Source: an uncultured Bacteroidota bacterium
GTDB lineage: Bacteria > Bacteroidota > Bacteroidia > Bacteroidales > P3
NCBI GenBank assembly: GCA_902784865.1
Contig: CACZWL010000015.1
Coordinates: 46,699 to 105,575 of the forward strand
Direction of reading: 5' to 3'
DNA length: 58,877 nucleotides
Shown: in pieces, positions 47,896-56,466 of the stretch
How the letters are laid out: every line of letters starts with the position of its first letter
Position numbering within the stretch: position 1 is the stretch's first letter
Notes under the pieces: model-generated
The model's database searches: none
Seen by the model: only the letters and a program-made list of their open reading frames with translations
What the model was told of the DNA's origin: nothing
Translations under genes and position numbers: made by a program

Positions 47896-48393
47896 ATGAA
47901 AAAAAACATCCTCACCCTCGTCGCCGTCGTCCTCGGCACCGCCCTCTGGGCGCAAAACGCAACCCTGCCGCAAAACATCGCCCTCAAACACATCGACGGC
48001 GAGACCGTGCAATCCGCTGCCATTCAGAACAATGGCAACCCCGTCATCCTCTCCTTCTGGGCCACCTGGTGCAAACCCTGCAACCGCGAACTCGACGCCA
48101 TCAAAGAGGTCTACGACGAGTGGCAGGAAGAGACCGGCGTCAAGCTGGTAGCCGTCTCCATCGACGACTCACGCTCCGCCGCACGTGTACGCCCTTGGGT
48201 CAACGCCAAAGACTGGCCCTACGAGGTCTATCTCGACCAGAATCAGGAACTTGCACGCGCGCTCAACGTCGGCGCCGACGTGCCGCACACCTTCATCCTC
48301 AACGGCAAAGGCGAGATTGTCTGGCAGCACAAAGGCTACCAGGACGGCGGCGAAGAAGAGCTCATCGAGCAGGTCCGCAAGATCCTCAAATAA
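47896..48393 (+). CDS. Periplasmic TlpA-like thioredoxin family protein
   Basis: 165 residues with a Sec signal (residues 1-19, TLVAVVLGTALWAQ). Thioredoxin motif WCKPC in LSFWATWCKPCNRELD, plus AVSIDDS and VPHTFILNGKGEIV. It would reduce or oxidise protein disulphides in the periplasm. It is the last gene of the long operon, before a strong terminator. The outer-membrane gene set downstream has its own promoter. Confidence 0.88.
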   Translation: MKKNILTLVAVVLGTALWAQNATLPQNIALKHIDGETVQSAAIQNNGNPVILSFWATWCKPCNRELDAIKEVYDEWQEETGVKLVAVSIDDSRSAARVRPWVNAKDWPYEVYLDQNQELARALNVGADVPHTFILNGKGEIVWQHKGYQDGGEEELIEQVRKILK

Positions 48394-48416
48394 ACCCCTT
48401 CGGACAACACCCCCTG

Positions 48417-48453
48417 AAGGCAGGTCAGCCACCCCGGCAGACCTGCCTTTTTC
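48417..48453 (+). terminator. Terminator of the subtilase-TlpA operon
   Basis: A stem AAGGCAGGTC...GACCTGCCTT (10 bp) extended by GCC/GGC across an A-A mismatch, 5-base loop, then TTTTT. Confidence 0.88.
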
Positions 48454-48480
48454 CGTCCGCCCCGCCCACCCCCCTACCCA

Positions 48481-48600
48481 TGCCCTACCATAGAAGAAGA
48501 AGGGAAGAAGAGGGTACCCCTTACACGCTGGAAACCAACCTGTTGCAAACGGGCATTTTTGGCCCCTCGGGCCACTTTTTTCAAAAAAAAATCGCACTTC
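48481..48600 (+). repeat. Dispersed intergenic repeat, copy D
   Basis: Contains accatagaagaagaagggaa, gaagagggtac, ttacacgct, aaccaacctgttgcaaac, ggcatttttggcccctcg and ttttttcaaaaaaaaatcgc. Matches copy C best, including the preceding tgcccta. Confidence 0.78.
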
Positions 48601-48669
48601 CGTAGCACACTGTGCACCAGCATTTTACCCAAAAAACAAACTTTTTTATATATATTCAATTAAATTGTG

Positions 48670-48677
48670 TAATTTTG
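48670..48677 (+). promoter_or_regulatory. -7 element of the DUF6029-Omp28 operon
   Basis: TAATTTTG followed by C, matching TAnnTTTG, 22 bases before the ATG, in an AT-rich stretch. Confidence 0.65.
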
Positions 48678-48699
48678 CACTCCGAAAACACCATACAAA

Positions 48700-50361
48700 A
48701 TGAACAAGAAAACCCTCACCCTCACCCTCGTCCTGACCATGGGCACCGCCGTCTCGGCGCAGGGTATCCTGGGCGGCCATGTCACAGGAAACGTGCAACT
48801 CGACGCCCAAATGAGCCGGGCCGACAGCACCATCGGTGCCGAGGAGGTTCCCGAACGCCTCCTCCTCAACGCCAGGGCCGACGTCCTCTACCAGAACGGC
48901 GACTTCAGCGCGGGCCTCCGCTTCGAGATGTACCAGAACCCCCTCCTCGGGTTCGACCCGCAATACAAGGGGCAGGGGCTGGCGCACTACTTCGTCAAGT
49001 ACAGCGGCCAGCGCCTCACCCTCACCGCAGGCCACTTCTACGAGCAGTTCGGCTCGGGCATGATCCTGCGCACCTACGAGGACCGCTACCTCGGGCTCGA
49101 CAACGCCCTCTTCGGCGCCTCGCTGCAATACCGCCCCGTCGACGGCATCACCATCAAGGCTCTCGCCGGGCGCCAGCGCCTCTATTGGGACTACGGCGCA
49201 GGCCTCGTCCGCGGCATCGACGCCGAGGTGGCCATCAACAGCATCATACCCGCCCTGGCCGACAGCAAGTTGCGCGCCACCCTCGGCGCCGGCTTCGTCA
49301 GCAAATACGAGGACGACGAGTCGCTGCCCGCCGCCGACCCCGCCTTCCGCCTCAACCTGCCCCTCAACGTCGGCGCCGGCGCCTTCCGCCTCAACCTCGG
49401 CTATGGCGGCTGGAACCTCCAGGCAGAATATGCCCACAAAGGGCAGGACCCCTCCGAGATGAACCACTACATCTACCGCCAAGGCTCGGCACTGCTCCTC
49501 GACCTCAGCTACTCCCAGCGCGGGTTCAGCGCCAACCTCCAGGCCAAACGCATCGACAACATGGGCTTCAAGTCCGTCCGCACACAGAGCGGCGAGATGC
49601 TGTTCATCAACTACCTGCCCGCCATCACCAAGAACCACACCTACGCTTTCCTCACCATGTACCCCTACGCCACCCAGGTGAACGGCGAGCAGGGCCTGCA
49701 GGGCAACGTGATGTACAAGTTCAAGAAGGGCACCCTGCTGGGTGGCAAGTACGGTACCGACCTGAGCCTCAACTCCTCCGTCGTCACCGCCCTCGACACC
49801 ACCAGCCTCGGTGGCGCCGGCACCGACGGCTATTCCGTCGAGACCTTCTCGAGGGGAGGACTCCTCTACGGCGATGTCTCCGTCGAGGTGGCCAAGAAAC
49901 TCTCCAAGACCGTCAAGCTCACCGCCACCTACGCCTACCAGGTGTTCAACCCTGTCGTCGAGGGACACAGCCCCGACCTCTACCACAACAACGTCCTCAT
50001 CGCCGACCTCTCGTGGCGCATCAACAAGAAGCACTCGCTGCGCTTCGAGGCCGAATGGATGGGCAGCGACAGCAAGTACGACCCCGAGCAGGGCCATGAC
50101 GACCGCCGCGCCGGCGACTGGATTATGGGCCTCGTCGAGTGGAACATCGGCACCCACTGGTTCCTCTCCGCCAGCGACCAGTATGCCTACAACGACGGCA
50201 CGGGCAACTACTACAACCTCTCCGTCGGCTACACCCGCGGCGCCACGCGCGCGCAGCTCGGCTACGGCAAGCAGCGCGAAGGCCTCCTCTGCATCGGCGG
50301 CGTCTGCCGTCAGGTCCCTGCCTCCAACGGCCTCACCTTCAGTCTAACAACCAGTTTCTAA
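48700..50361 (+). CDS. DUF6029 family outer-membrane beta-barrel protein
   Basis: 553 residues with a Sec signal (residues 1-20, LVLTMGTAVSAQ). The mature part is a beta-barrel with alternating hydrophobic strands (RLLLNARADVLYQNGDFSAG, YFVKYSGQRLTLTAGHFYEQ, HWFLSASDQYAYNDGTG) and a final strand ending in Phe (GLTFSLTTSF), the signal for outer-membrane insertion. It matches DUF6029. Function unknown. It precedes the Omp28-like gene by 6 bases. Confidence 0.85.
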   Translation: MNKKTLTLTLVLTMGTAVSAQGILGGHVTGNVQLDAQMSRADSTIGAEEVPERLLLNARADVLYQNGDFSAGLRFEMYQNPLLGFDPQYKGQGLAHYFVKYSGQRLTLTAGHFYEQFGSGMILRTYEDRYLGLDNALFGASLQYRPVDGITIKALAGRQRLYWDYGAGLVRGIDAEVAINSIIPALADSKLRATLGAGFVSKYEDDESLPAADPAFRLNLPLNVGAGAFRLNLGYGGWNLQAEYAHKGQDPSEMNHYIYRQGSALLLDLSYSQRGFSANLQAKRIDNMGFKSVRTQSGEMLFINYLPAITKNHTYAFLTMYPYATQVNGEQGLQGNVMYKFKKGTLLGGKYGTDLSLNSSVVTALDTTSLGGAGTDGYSVETFSRGGLLYGDVSVEVAKKLSKTVKLTATYAYQVFNPVVEGHSPDLYHNNVLIADLSWRINKKHSLRFEAEWMGSDSKYDPEQGHDDRRAGDWIMGLVEWNIGTHWFLSASDQYAYNDGTGNYYNLSVGYTRGATRAQLGYGKQREGLLCIGGVCRQVPASNGLTFSLTTSF

Positions 50362-50367
50362 CCAACC

Positions 50368-51198
50368 ATGAAAAAGACCATCATAGCCCTCGCCGCGGCC
50401 CTCGCCTTTGCCGCTTGCGACAAGATCAGCACCGACCAGTACGTCCTCTTTGCAGGCTCTGTGGCCCAGTGGGCCGACGGCACCCCCGTGGCGACACCCG
50501 TACAGCGCGCCCACGTCGATAAATACACCGGTCCCAAGTGCAGCAACTGCCCCACGGCCGACGTCACCCTCGAGGCCGCCCTGGCGACCCACGGCGACCG
50601 CATGACCCTCATCGCCGTCAACCACCCCTCGGTCCAAGGCCTCCCCTACCCCAACGAACCCGACTTGCGCACCTCGCACGGCACCGCCTGGGTCCAATTC
50701 TACGGCATCACAGGCATCCCCGCCGCCCTGCTCAACCGCAACACCGCCAGCACCTTCTCGGGCTCCATGCCCTCCATCTCCGGCGCCATTGCCGACGCCA
50801 TTGCGCAGCAGCCCACCCTGGCCCTCGAGGTCGAAGCCGCCGCCGAGGGCAGCAGCGTCACCATTGACGTCAACATGCAGTTCCTTGCCGACATTGCCGA
50901 GCCACTCACCCTCACCCTCGCCCTCACCGAGGACTCCCTCGCTTACAAGCAGCTCCTCCCCAACGCCTCGGTCAACCCCACCTACGTCCACAACCACATG
51001 CTCCGCGACGTCGTCACCGACACCTGGGGCACCCCCGTCGAGGCACAGGGCCGCTCCGGCGAATGCCGCAAGGCCACCTTCCGCTATGCCCCCTCAAACC
51101 CCGACATCAAGCTCGAAAACTGCCATATCGTCGCCCTCGTCAGCTACAAAGAGAGCCGCCAGATTGTCAACTGCGCCGAATGCCACATATCCCACTAA
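50368..51198 (+). CDS. Omp28-related outer-membrane lipoprotein
   Basis: 276 residues. Lipoprotein signal with lipobox AFAAC (Cys17). The N-terminal domain (VDKYTGPKCSNCPTADVTLE, GDRMTLIAVNHPSV, YGITGIPAALLNRNTAS) is a thioredoxin-like fold with C-x-x-C (CSNC), and the C-terminal domain is beta-rich. It matches the Omp28-related group. It probably sits on the outer membrane. Co-transcribed with DUF6029. Confidence 0.83.
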   Translation: MKKTIIALAAALAFAACDKISTDQYVLFAGSVAQWADGTPVATPVQRAHVDKYTGPKCSNCPTADVTLEAALATHGDRMTLIAVNHPSVQGLPYPNEPDLRTSHGTAWVQFYGITGIPAALLNRNTASTFSGSMPSISGAIADAIAQQPTLALEVEAAAEGSSVTIDVNMQFLADIAEPLTLTLALTEDSLAYKQLLPNASVNPTYVHNHMLRDVVTDTWGTPVEAQGRSGECRKATFRYAPSNPDIKLENCHIVALVSYKESRQIVNCAECHISH

Positions 51199-51203
51199 CC
51201 CCA

Positions 51204-51231
51204 AACTCATAACTCTTAACTCATAACTAAA
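51204..51231 (+). repeat. 7-bp tandem repeat (AACTCAT) before the MATE gene
   Basis: Units AACTCAT, AACTCTT, AACTCAT, AACTAAA at exact 7-bp steps, filling the gap between the Omp28-like and MATE genes. Confidence 0.82.
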
Positions 51232-51233
51232 AA

Positions 51234-52595
51234 GTGAACCGCCGCATCCTGCGCCTGGCGCTGCCCAACATCATCACCAACATCACTGTGCCGCTGCTCG
51301 GCATGGTCGACACGGCCATCATGGGCCACCTCTCGCCCGAGGGGCTGGGTGCCATAGCCATCGGTGCGGCCATCTTCAACCTCATCTATTGGAACTTCGG
51401 CTTCCTGCGCATGGGCACCAGCGGCATCACGGCCCAGGCCTATGGCGCCCGCCGCTGGGACCTCGCCGTCCGCACCCTCGTTCAAGCCGGCGCCATAGCC
51501 CTGGCCATTGCCCTCATACTCATTGCATTGCAATGGCCCATCAGCCTGCTCGTGCCCGTCATCTTCGAAGGCAGCGACGAGGTGCTCGGCATGGCTCTCG
51601 CCTACTTCCGCGTGCGCATCTGGGCTGCCCCGGCCACCCTCGGCCTCTACGCCATAAAAGGCTGGTTCATAGGCATGCAAGACTCGAAGACCCCCATGTG
51701 GATTGCCATCGCGCTAAACTGCGTCAACATTCTCTTCTCGCTCCTTTTCGTCCTTGTCTTCCACTGGGACATTGCGGGCGTGGCGCTCGGCACCGTCGTC
51801 GCCCAATACTCAGGCCTGGCCATGGGAATACTCTTCCTGCGGAAGAAACTGAGAACGGAGTGCGGAGAACGGAGTGCGGCGTCAGACGAACTTTCAACTT
51901 CCAACTTTCAACTCTCAACTCTCAAAGCGGCTTTGCGTTGGGCCGACATGCGGCGCTTCTTCCGCGTCAACGGCGATATCTTCCTCCGCACCGTCTGCCT
52001 CTCGGCCGTCTTCACCTTCATAACTGCCGCAGGCAGCCACATCGGCGACGAGGTCCTGGCCGTCAACAACCTGCTGATGCAGTTCTTCACCCTCTTCAGC
52101 TACATCATGGACGGCTTCGCCTATGCCGGCGAGAGCCTTGTGGGCCGCTACATCGGCGCCCGCGAGCCCCGCAACCTGCGCTCGGCCGTGCGCCTGCTGC
52201 TCCTCTGGGGGCTTGCGCTGACGGGCGTTTTCACCGTTGCCTATGCCATCGGAGGCGACTGGTTCCTGCGCATCTTCACCGACCAGCAGGCCGTCATCGA
52301 CGCCGCCGGGCGCTACCTCTTCTGGGTGCTCGTCATCCCGGTGTGCGGCTTCGCGGCCTTCCTCTTCGACGGCATCTTCATCGGCGCCACCGCCAGCCGC
52401 ACCATGCGCAACGCCATGTTCGCCGCCACCGCCGCCTTCTTCGCCCTCTACTATGGCCTGAAGGCTGCATTCAGCCCCCTCGACACCCTCGCCTGGAACA
52501 ACATCCTGTGGATTGCCTTCATGGCCTTCCTCACCCTCCGCGGAGTGCTGCAAGCAATTCGTCTTCAGAAAGATATATATTCCCAAGCCGAATAA
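51234..52595 (+). CDS. MATE family efflux transporter
   Basis: 453 residues with about 12 hydrophobic segments. The N-terminus (RRILRLALPNIITNITVPLL, GMVDTAIMGHL, GFLRMGTSGITAQAYGA) is the MATE/DinF pattern. It begins with GTG directly after the heptamer repeat. A hydrophilic insert around residues 205-235 (RTECGERSAASDELSTSN, FQLSTLKA) is coded by 14-bp and 7-bp repeats and is not expected in the family. It would export drugs or toxins with sodium or protons. Confidence 0.88.
   Translation: MNRRILRLALPNIITNITVPLLGMVDTAIMGHLSPEGLGAIAIGAAIFNLIYWNFGFLRMGTSGITAQAYGARRWDLAVRTLVQAGAIALAIALILIALQWPISLLVPVIFEGSDEVLGMALAYFRVRIWAAPATLGLYAIKGWFIGMQDSKTPMWIAIALNCVNILFSLLFVLVFHWDIAGVALGTVVAQYSGLAMGILFLRKKLRTECGERSAASDELSTSNFQLSTLKAALRWADMRRFFRVNGDIFLRTVCLSAVFTFITAAGSHIGDEVLAVNNLLMQFFTLFSYIMDGFAYAGESLVGRYIGAREPRNLRSAVRLLLLWGLALTGVFTVAYAIGGDWFLRIFTDQQAVIDAAGRYLFWVLVIPVCGFAAFLFDGIFIGATASRTMRNAMFAATAAFFALYYGLKAAFSPLDTLAWNNILWIAFMAFLTLRGVLQAIRLQKDIYSQAE
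51851..51927. repeat. 14-bp and 7-bp tandem repeats inside the MATE gene
   Basis: Two units of GAGAACGGAGTGCG (51851-51864, 51865-51878), then CAACTTC, CAACTTT, CAACTCT, CAACTCT at 7-bp steps from 51895. The frame stays open through the array, which codes a Ser/Thr-rich loop. Confidence 0.85.
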
Positions 52596-52644
52596 AGGAA
52601 AAGCCAACCCGTTCAAATCGCTCCAGAGTCGAACAATATACGAA

Positions 52645-52660
52645 CCAGATACCTACCAGA
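52645..52660. repeat. Inverted partial copy of the 11-bp repeat
   Basis: CCAGATACCTACCAGA, the reverse complement of TCTGGTAGGTATCTGG seen in the array at 56365. Lies between the MATE and patatin-barrel genes. Confidence 0.75.
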
Positions 52661-52686
52661 CCCGTAACGAAAACCGCCCCCACAAT

Positions 52687-54702
52687 ATGAAAAAGACCCT
52701 CACCCTCCTCGCCGCCCTCCTGCTGGCCCTCCCCCTCGCGGCCCAGAGCCACGAGCGCCCCCGGGTTGCCGTCGTCCTCTGCGGTGGCGGCGCCAAAGGC
52801 GCCGCTCACATAGGCGCACTGAAAGTCATCGAAGAAGCCGGCATACCCATCGACATCGTCTGCGGCACCTCCATGGGTGCGCTCGTCGGCGGCCTCTACT
52901 CCATCGGCTGGACCCCGCAGGAGATGGACTCCATCATGCACGCGCAGGAGTGGACCACCCTGCTGACCGACCGCATCGACCCCAACACCCTCGACGTCAA
53001 CAACCGCCGCATACAGAACACCTATGCCCTGTGGCACGCCATATCGACCAACGAAGAGGGCGGCGGCTTCGTCCGCGGCATCAACCTCGACCGCCTCTTC
53101 TCGCAGCTGCTCTACGGCTACCTCGACTCCATCGACTTCTACTCCCTGCCCATACCCTTCGCCTGCGTGGCCACCAACCTCATCGACAACGCCGAAATCG
53201 ACTTCCACCACGGCTACCTCAAGCAGGCCATGCGCGCCTCGATGTCCATCCCCGGCGTCTTCGCCCCCGTCCGCATGGGCGACAAACTTCTCGTCGACGG
53301 CGGCCTGCGCAACAACTACCCCGTCGACATAGCCCGCGAGATGGGGGCCGACATCGTCATCGGCATCACGGTGCAGGGCGAGGAACTCACCGCCGACGAC
53401 ATCACACACACCGTCACCGTCCTCGAGCAGATGGTCGACATCAACTGCCGCAACAAATACCAGTACAACGTCAACCAGACCGACCTCCTGCTGCAGGTCG
53501 ACGTCACGGGCTACAGCGCCGCCAGCTTCACCGACGACGCCGTAGCCACCCTCATAGCCCGCGGCGAGAAGATAGCCCGCGAGAACTGGGACAACCTGCT
53601 GGCCCTACGCCGCAAGCACGGCATCGACTCCACCGCGCGCCCCGCCACCCTGCGCCGACCCATACCCCAACCCGAGAAGCAACGACGCCTAGAAGGCTCG
53701 CCACTGCTGGGCGAGAAACTGATCGGCGCGGCCTTCCGCTTCGACAACGAGGAGAATGGCGCCCTACAGCTCGGCGGACGCCTCCCCTACCACTGGTTCG
53801 CACCCATGGAGGCCAGCGCCTTCCTTCGCCTCGGCAAACGGCTGCAACTCCACGTCGAGAACACCATCTTCCCTCGCGGAATCACAAGTCCCTCGGTGGC
53901 CTACACCTTCTACCGCGACGACATGGACTACTACATCGGCGGCCGACGGCAGCTCAACGTGCGCTACAACCGCCACAGCGTCGACCTGCTGCCCATCAAC
54001 TCGCACTTCCGCCGCTACCTGCTCCGCGCCGGTCTGCGCTGGGACTACTACCACTACGACGACCACACCCTCATCCGCCCGGGCCTCGACCTCGGCGACC
54101 TGCCCAACGCCCACTACTTCAGCCTCCGCGCCGAAGCCATCCACAACAGCGAGAACCATTGGTACTTCCCCTCCACCGGCAGCCTCATCCACGCCCGCTA
54201 CGCCTACGTCACCGACAACTTCTTCACCTACAACGGCGGCCCCGGCCTGCACGACATCAGCGCACGCTGGCGCGTCAACCTGCCCATCGCCTCGCGTCTC
54301 ACCATGCAACCCATGGCCTACGGGCGCCTCTTCATCGGCGACGAACACCCCCACCCCTTCGCCACCGTCCTCGGCTCCGAATGGTTCGCCATGGCCACCG
54401 AGGCGCAGATGCCCTTCGACGGCGTCACCGACATCGAATACGTCGACCGCAACCTCGTCGCGCTGCGCCTCCAGCTGCAATACCGCCTCATGAAGAACCA
54501 CTACATCCACGCCCGCTTCACCATGGCATCCTCGTTCAGCCACTTCGACGACTTCCAGAACCCCGAGGACCTCGTCAACCTCTTCGGCGGCGCCGTGGCC
54601 TACTTCTACGACTCCTTCTTCGGCCCCATCGGCTTCAACATCGGCTACAGCAACCTGCTGGACAAGCCCACCTTCTACCTCACCCTCGGACACCAATTCT
54701 AA
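52687..54702 (+). CDS. Patatin-like phospholipase fused to an outer-membrane barrel
   Basis: 671 residues with a Sec signal (residues 1-20). The patatin domain has the oxyanion Gly-rich loop (VVLCGGGAKGAAHIGALKVI), nucleophile Ser in CGTSMGALVGGLYSIG, and Asp in LVDGGLRNNYP. The C-terminal half is a beta-barrel ending in GHQF. It resembles type Vd (PlpD-like) proteins and the patatin-Omp85 group. It is expected to act on phospholipids at the outer membrane or outside the cell. Confidence 0.88.
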   Translation: MKKTLTLLAALLLALPLAAQSHERPRVAVVLCGGGAKGAAHIGALKVIEEAGIPIDIVCGTSMGALVGGLYSIGWTPQEMDSIMHAQEWTTLLTDRIDPNTLDVNNRRIQNTYALWHAISTNEEGGGFVRGINLDRLFSQLLYGYLDSIDFYSLPIPFACVATNLIDNAEIDFHHGYLKQAMRASMSIPGVFAPVRMGDKLLVDGGLRNNYPVDIAREMGADIVIGITVQGEELTADDITHTVTVLEQMVDINCRNKYQYNVNQTDLLLQVDVTGYSAASFTDDAVATLIARGEKIARENWDNLLALRRKHGIDSTARPATLRRPIPQPEKQRRLEGSPLLGEKLIGAAFRFDNEENGALQLGGRLPYHWFAPMEASAFLRLGKRLQLHVENTIFPRGITSPSVAYTFYRDDMDYYIGGRRQLNVRYNRHSVDLLPINSHFRRYLLRAGLRWDYYHYDDHTLIRPGLDLGDLPNAHYFSLRAEAIHNSENHWYFPSTGSLIHARYAYVTDNFFTYNGGPGLHDISARWRVNLPIASRLTMQPMAYGRLFIGDEHPHPFATVLGSEWFAMATEAQMPFDGVTDIEYVDRNLVALRLQLQYRLMKNHYIHARFTMASSFSHFDDFQNPEDLVNLFGGAVAYFYDSFFGPIGFNIGYSNLLDKPTFYLTLGHQF

Positions 54703-54711
54703 AAAAAATAG

Positions 54712-54719
54712 TATCTTTG
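54712..54719 (+). promoter_or_regulatory. -7 element of the DUF4254 gene
   Basis: TATCTTTG followed by C only 4 bases before the ATG, so the transcript would have a very short leader or none. No matching TTTG at -33. Confidence 0.6.
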
Positions 54720-54723
54720 CAAT

Positions 54724-55317
54724 ATGAAAGCAACCGAAATGTACGACTTGTTCGCAAAACAAGTATCTGAATATCACAAGACTGACTCCGTGGACGCCCC
54801 CATGTCCACCCCCTGCGCCGACGGCACCTTCGAGGCCCTGCTGTGGGAGAAGTCGTGGGTAGACACCGTGCAGTGGCACCTCGAAGACCTCATCCGTCCC
54901 GACGACGTGGACCCCGTCTACGCCCTGCAGCTCAAACGCCGCATCGATGCCTCCAACCAGCACCGCACCAACCTCGTGGAGCGCATCGACGACCACTACA
55001 TGGCCGAGTTCGTCCAAGTCACCCCCCAGCCCGGCGCACGCCTCAACACCGAGACGCCCGCCTGGGCCATCGACCGCCTCTCCATCCTCGCCCTGAAGGT
55101 CTACCACTTCAACATCGAGGCCCACCGCGGCGACGAAGCCCACCGCACCAAGTGCCAGCAGAAACTCGACATCCTGCTCACCCAACGCGCCGACCTCACC
55201 GCCGCCATCGACCAGCTGCTCGACGACCTCGCCGCCGGCCGCCGCATCATGCGCCTCTACCGCCAGATGAAGATGTACAACGACCCCTCGCTCAACCCCG
55301 AGCTCTACAAGAAGTGA
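54724..55317 (+). CDS. DUF4254 family protein
   Basis: 197 residues, helical. The pattern (GTFEALLWEKSWVDTVQWHL, EDLIRPDDVDP, LKRRIDASNQHRTNLVERID, RLNTETPAWAIDRLSILALK, VYHFNIEAHRGDEAH) is the DUF4254 signature, usually beside LPS glycosyltransferase genes. Function unknown; a helper role in LPS or surface glycan assembly is inferred. Overlaps the next start (GTGA). Confidence 0.88.
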   Translation: MKATEMYDLFAKQVSEYHKTDSVDAPMSTPCADGTFEALLWEKSWVDTVQWHLEDLIRPDDVDPVYALQLKRRIDASNQHRTNLVERIDDHYMAEFVQVTPQPGARLNTETPAWAIDRLSILALKVYHFNIEAHRGDEAHRTKCQQKLDILLTQRADLTAAIDQLLDDLAAGRRIMRLYRQMKMYNDPSLNPELYKK

Positions 55318-56291
55318 GGCTACTGGTCATACGCCTCTCGGCGCTGGGCGACGTGGCCATCATGGAGCCCGTGCTACGCGCCGTGGCCGCGGCCTATCCG
55401 GACGTGCGCTTCACCGTGGCCGCCCCGCCCCTGCTCGAGCCCCTCTTCGGCGGGATGCCCAACGTGGACTTCCTCGGGGTGAAGAAGCAACAGAGCGCGT
55501 GGCGCATCTACCGCCAGCTGAAGACCGTCGGCGCCGACGCCGTGGCCGACCTCCACCAGGTGAACCGCGTGGGCCGCGCCCTCGCCCTCCTGCGCCTCGA
55601 CGCCCTCCTCCACCTCCGCCCCCTGCCCCTGCGCCGCATCCGCAAAGGGCGCCTCACGCGGTGGCTCTTCCTCCGCCACCTCCGCATGCAGCCCCGCCGC
55701 CCTCAGTGGCAGCGCTACCTCGACGTCTTCAACCACTTCGGCCTCACCGCCCCCACACTCAAAAATCAGAAATCAGAAATCAGAAATCAACATTCATCCC
55801 CCCCCATCGGCATTGCCCCCTTCGCGCAGCACGAGGGGAAGATATGGCCGTGGGAACACACCTCGCAGCTCGCCCTCACCCTGGCCAAAGGCGGACATCA
55901 GGTGCTCCTCTTCGGCAGCAAGGAGGAGGCGCCGCAGCTCGAGAGCCTCGCCGCACGGCACGAGAACATCACCTCGCTCGCCGGCAAGTGCAGCTTCCAG
56001 GAGGAGATGGAGGCAATACGGGGCCTCGGCACGATGGTGTCGATGGACAGTGCCAACATGCACTTCGCCAGCGCGTTGGGAGTTAGGGTGGTGTCGATAT
56101 GGGGCGCCACGCATCCCGACTTCGGCTTCTATGGCTACGGCCAGCGGCGCGACGATGCCCTCTGCGCCAACCTCCCCTGCCAGCCCTGCTCGGCCTTCGG
56201 ACAAAAACCCTGCCGCTACGGCGACTACCGCTGCCTGCGCGCCATCACCCCCCAGGCAGTGGCCGAAAAAACAGTCGGGAAAAACCGATAA
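55314..56291 (+). CDS. Glycosyltransferase family 9 (heptosyltransferase-like)
   Basis: 325 residues from the GTG at 55314 that overlaps the DUF4254 stop. Motifs: RLLVIRLSALGDVAIMEPVL, IGIAPFAQHEGKIWPWEH, VLLFGSKEE, SLAGKCSFQEEMEAI, MVSMDSANMHFASALGV and VSIWGATHPDFGF. This is the GT9 (ADP-heptose:LPS heptosyltransferase) pattern. A linker at about residues 151-161 (NQKSEIRNQH) is coded by the 7-bp AAATCAG repeat. It likely adds a heptose or similar sugar to the LPS core. Confidence 0.88.
   Translation: MRLLVIRLSALGDVAIMEPVLRAVAAAYPDVRFTVAAPPLLEPLFGGMPNVDFLGVKKQQSAWRIYRQLKTVGADAVADLHQVNRVGRALALLRLDALLHLRPLPLRRIRKGRLTRWLFLRHLRMQPRRPQWQRYLDVFNHFGLTAPTLKNQKSEIRNQHSSPPIGIAPFAQHEGKIWPWEHTSQLALTLAKGGHQVLLFGSKEEAPQLESLAARHENITSLAGKCSFQEEMEAIRGLGTMVSMDSANMHFASALGVRVVSIWGATHPDFGFYGYGQRRDDALCANLPCQPCSAFGQKPCRYGDYRCLRAITPQAVAEKTVGKNR
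55763..55790. repeat. 7-bp AAATCAG repeat inside the glycosyltransferase gene
   Basis: Units at 55763, 55770, 55777 and 55784 (the last AAATCAA). They code QKSEIRNQ, a spacer between the two Rossmann domains. Confidence 0.88.
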
Positions 56292-56364
56292 AAACACACC
56301 CGCAAAACGGCACCCCACCACCAACAACCACTCAAAAATCATAAGAAATCACAACTCCCTCCGG

Positions 56365-56408
56365 GTATCTGGTAGGTATCTGGTAGGTATCTGGTAGGTA
56401 TCTGGTAG
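56365..56408. repeat. 11-bp tandem repeat GTATCTGGTAG
   Basis: Four perfect units (56365, 56376, 56387, 56398). It lies between the convergent glycosyltransferase and Lnb-like genes, just before the terminator. Confidence 0.9.
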
Positions 56409-56428
56409 GTGAATACTTCGACTCTTTC

Positions 56429-56458
56429 CCCTATTTTCCCACCGATGGGAAAATAGGG
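56429..56458. terminator. Bidirectional terminator
   Basis: A perfect 13-bp stem (56429-56441 with 56446-56458), loop CCGA, flanked by CTTTCC and GGAACC. Between two convergent genes. Confidence 0.8.
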
Positions 56459-56466
56459 AACCTTTG

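Noticed and set aside
48646-50157. 503-codon open frame opposite DUF6029
   Set aside because: Shadow frame, valine- and glycine-rich, no start signals.
52950-54770. 606-codon open frame in another frame of the patatin-barrel gene
   Set aside because: Arg/Pro/His-rich shadow; the real frame has a signal peptide and catalytic motifs.
56365-56408. Possible CRISPR or replication iteron array
   Set aside because: Only four short direct units without spacers, next to a terminator and no replication genes.
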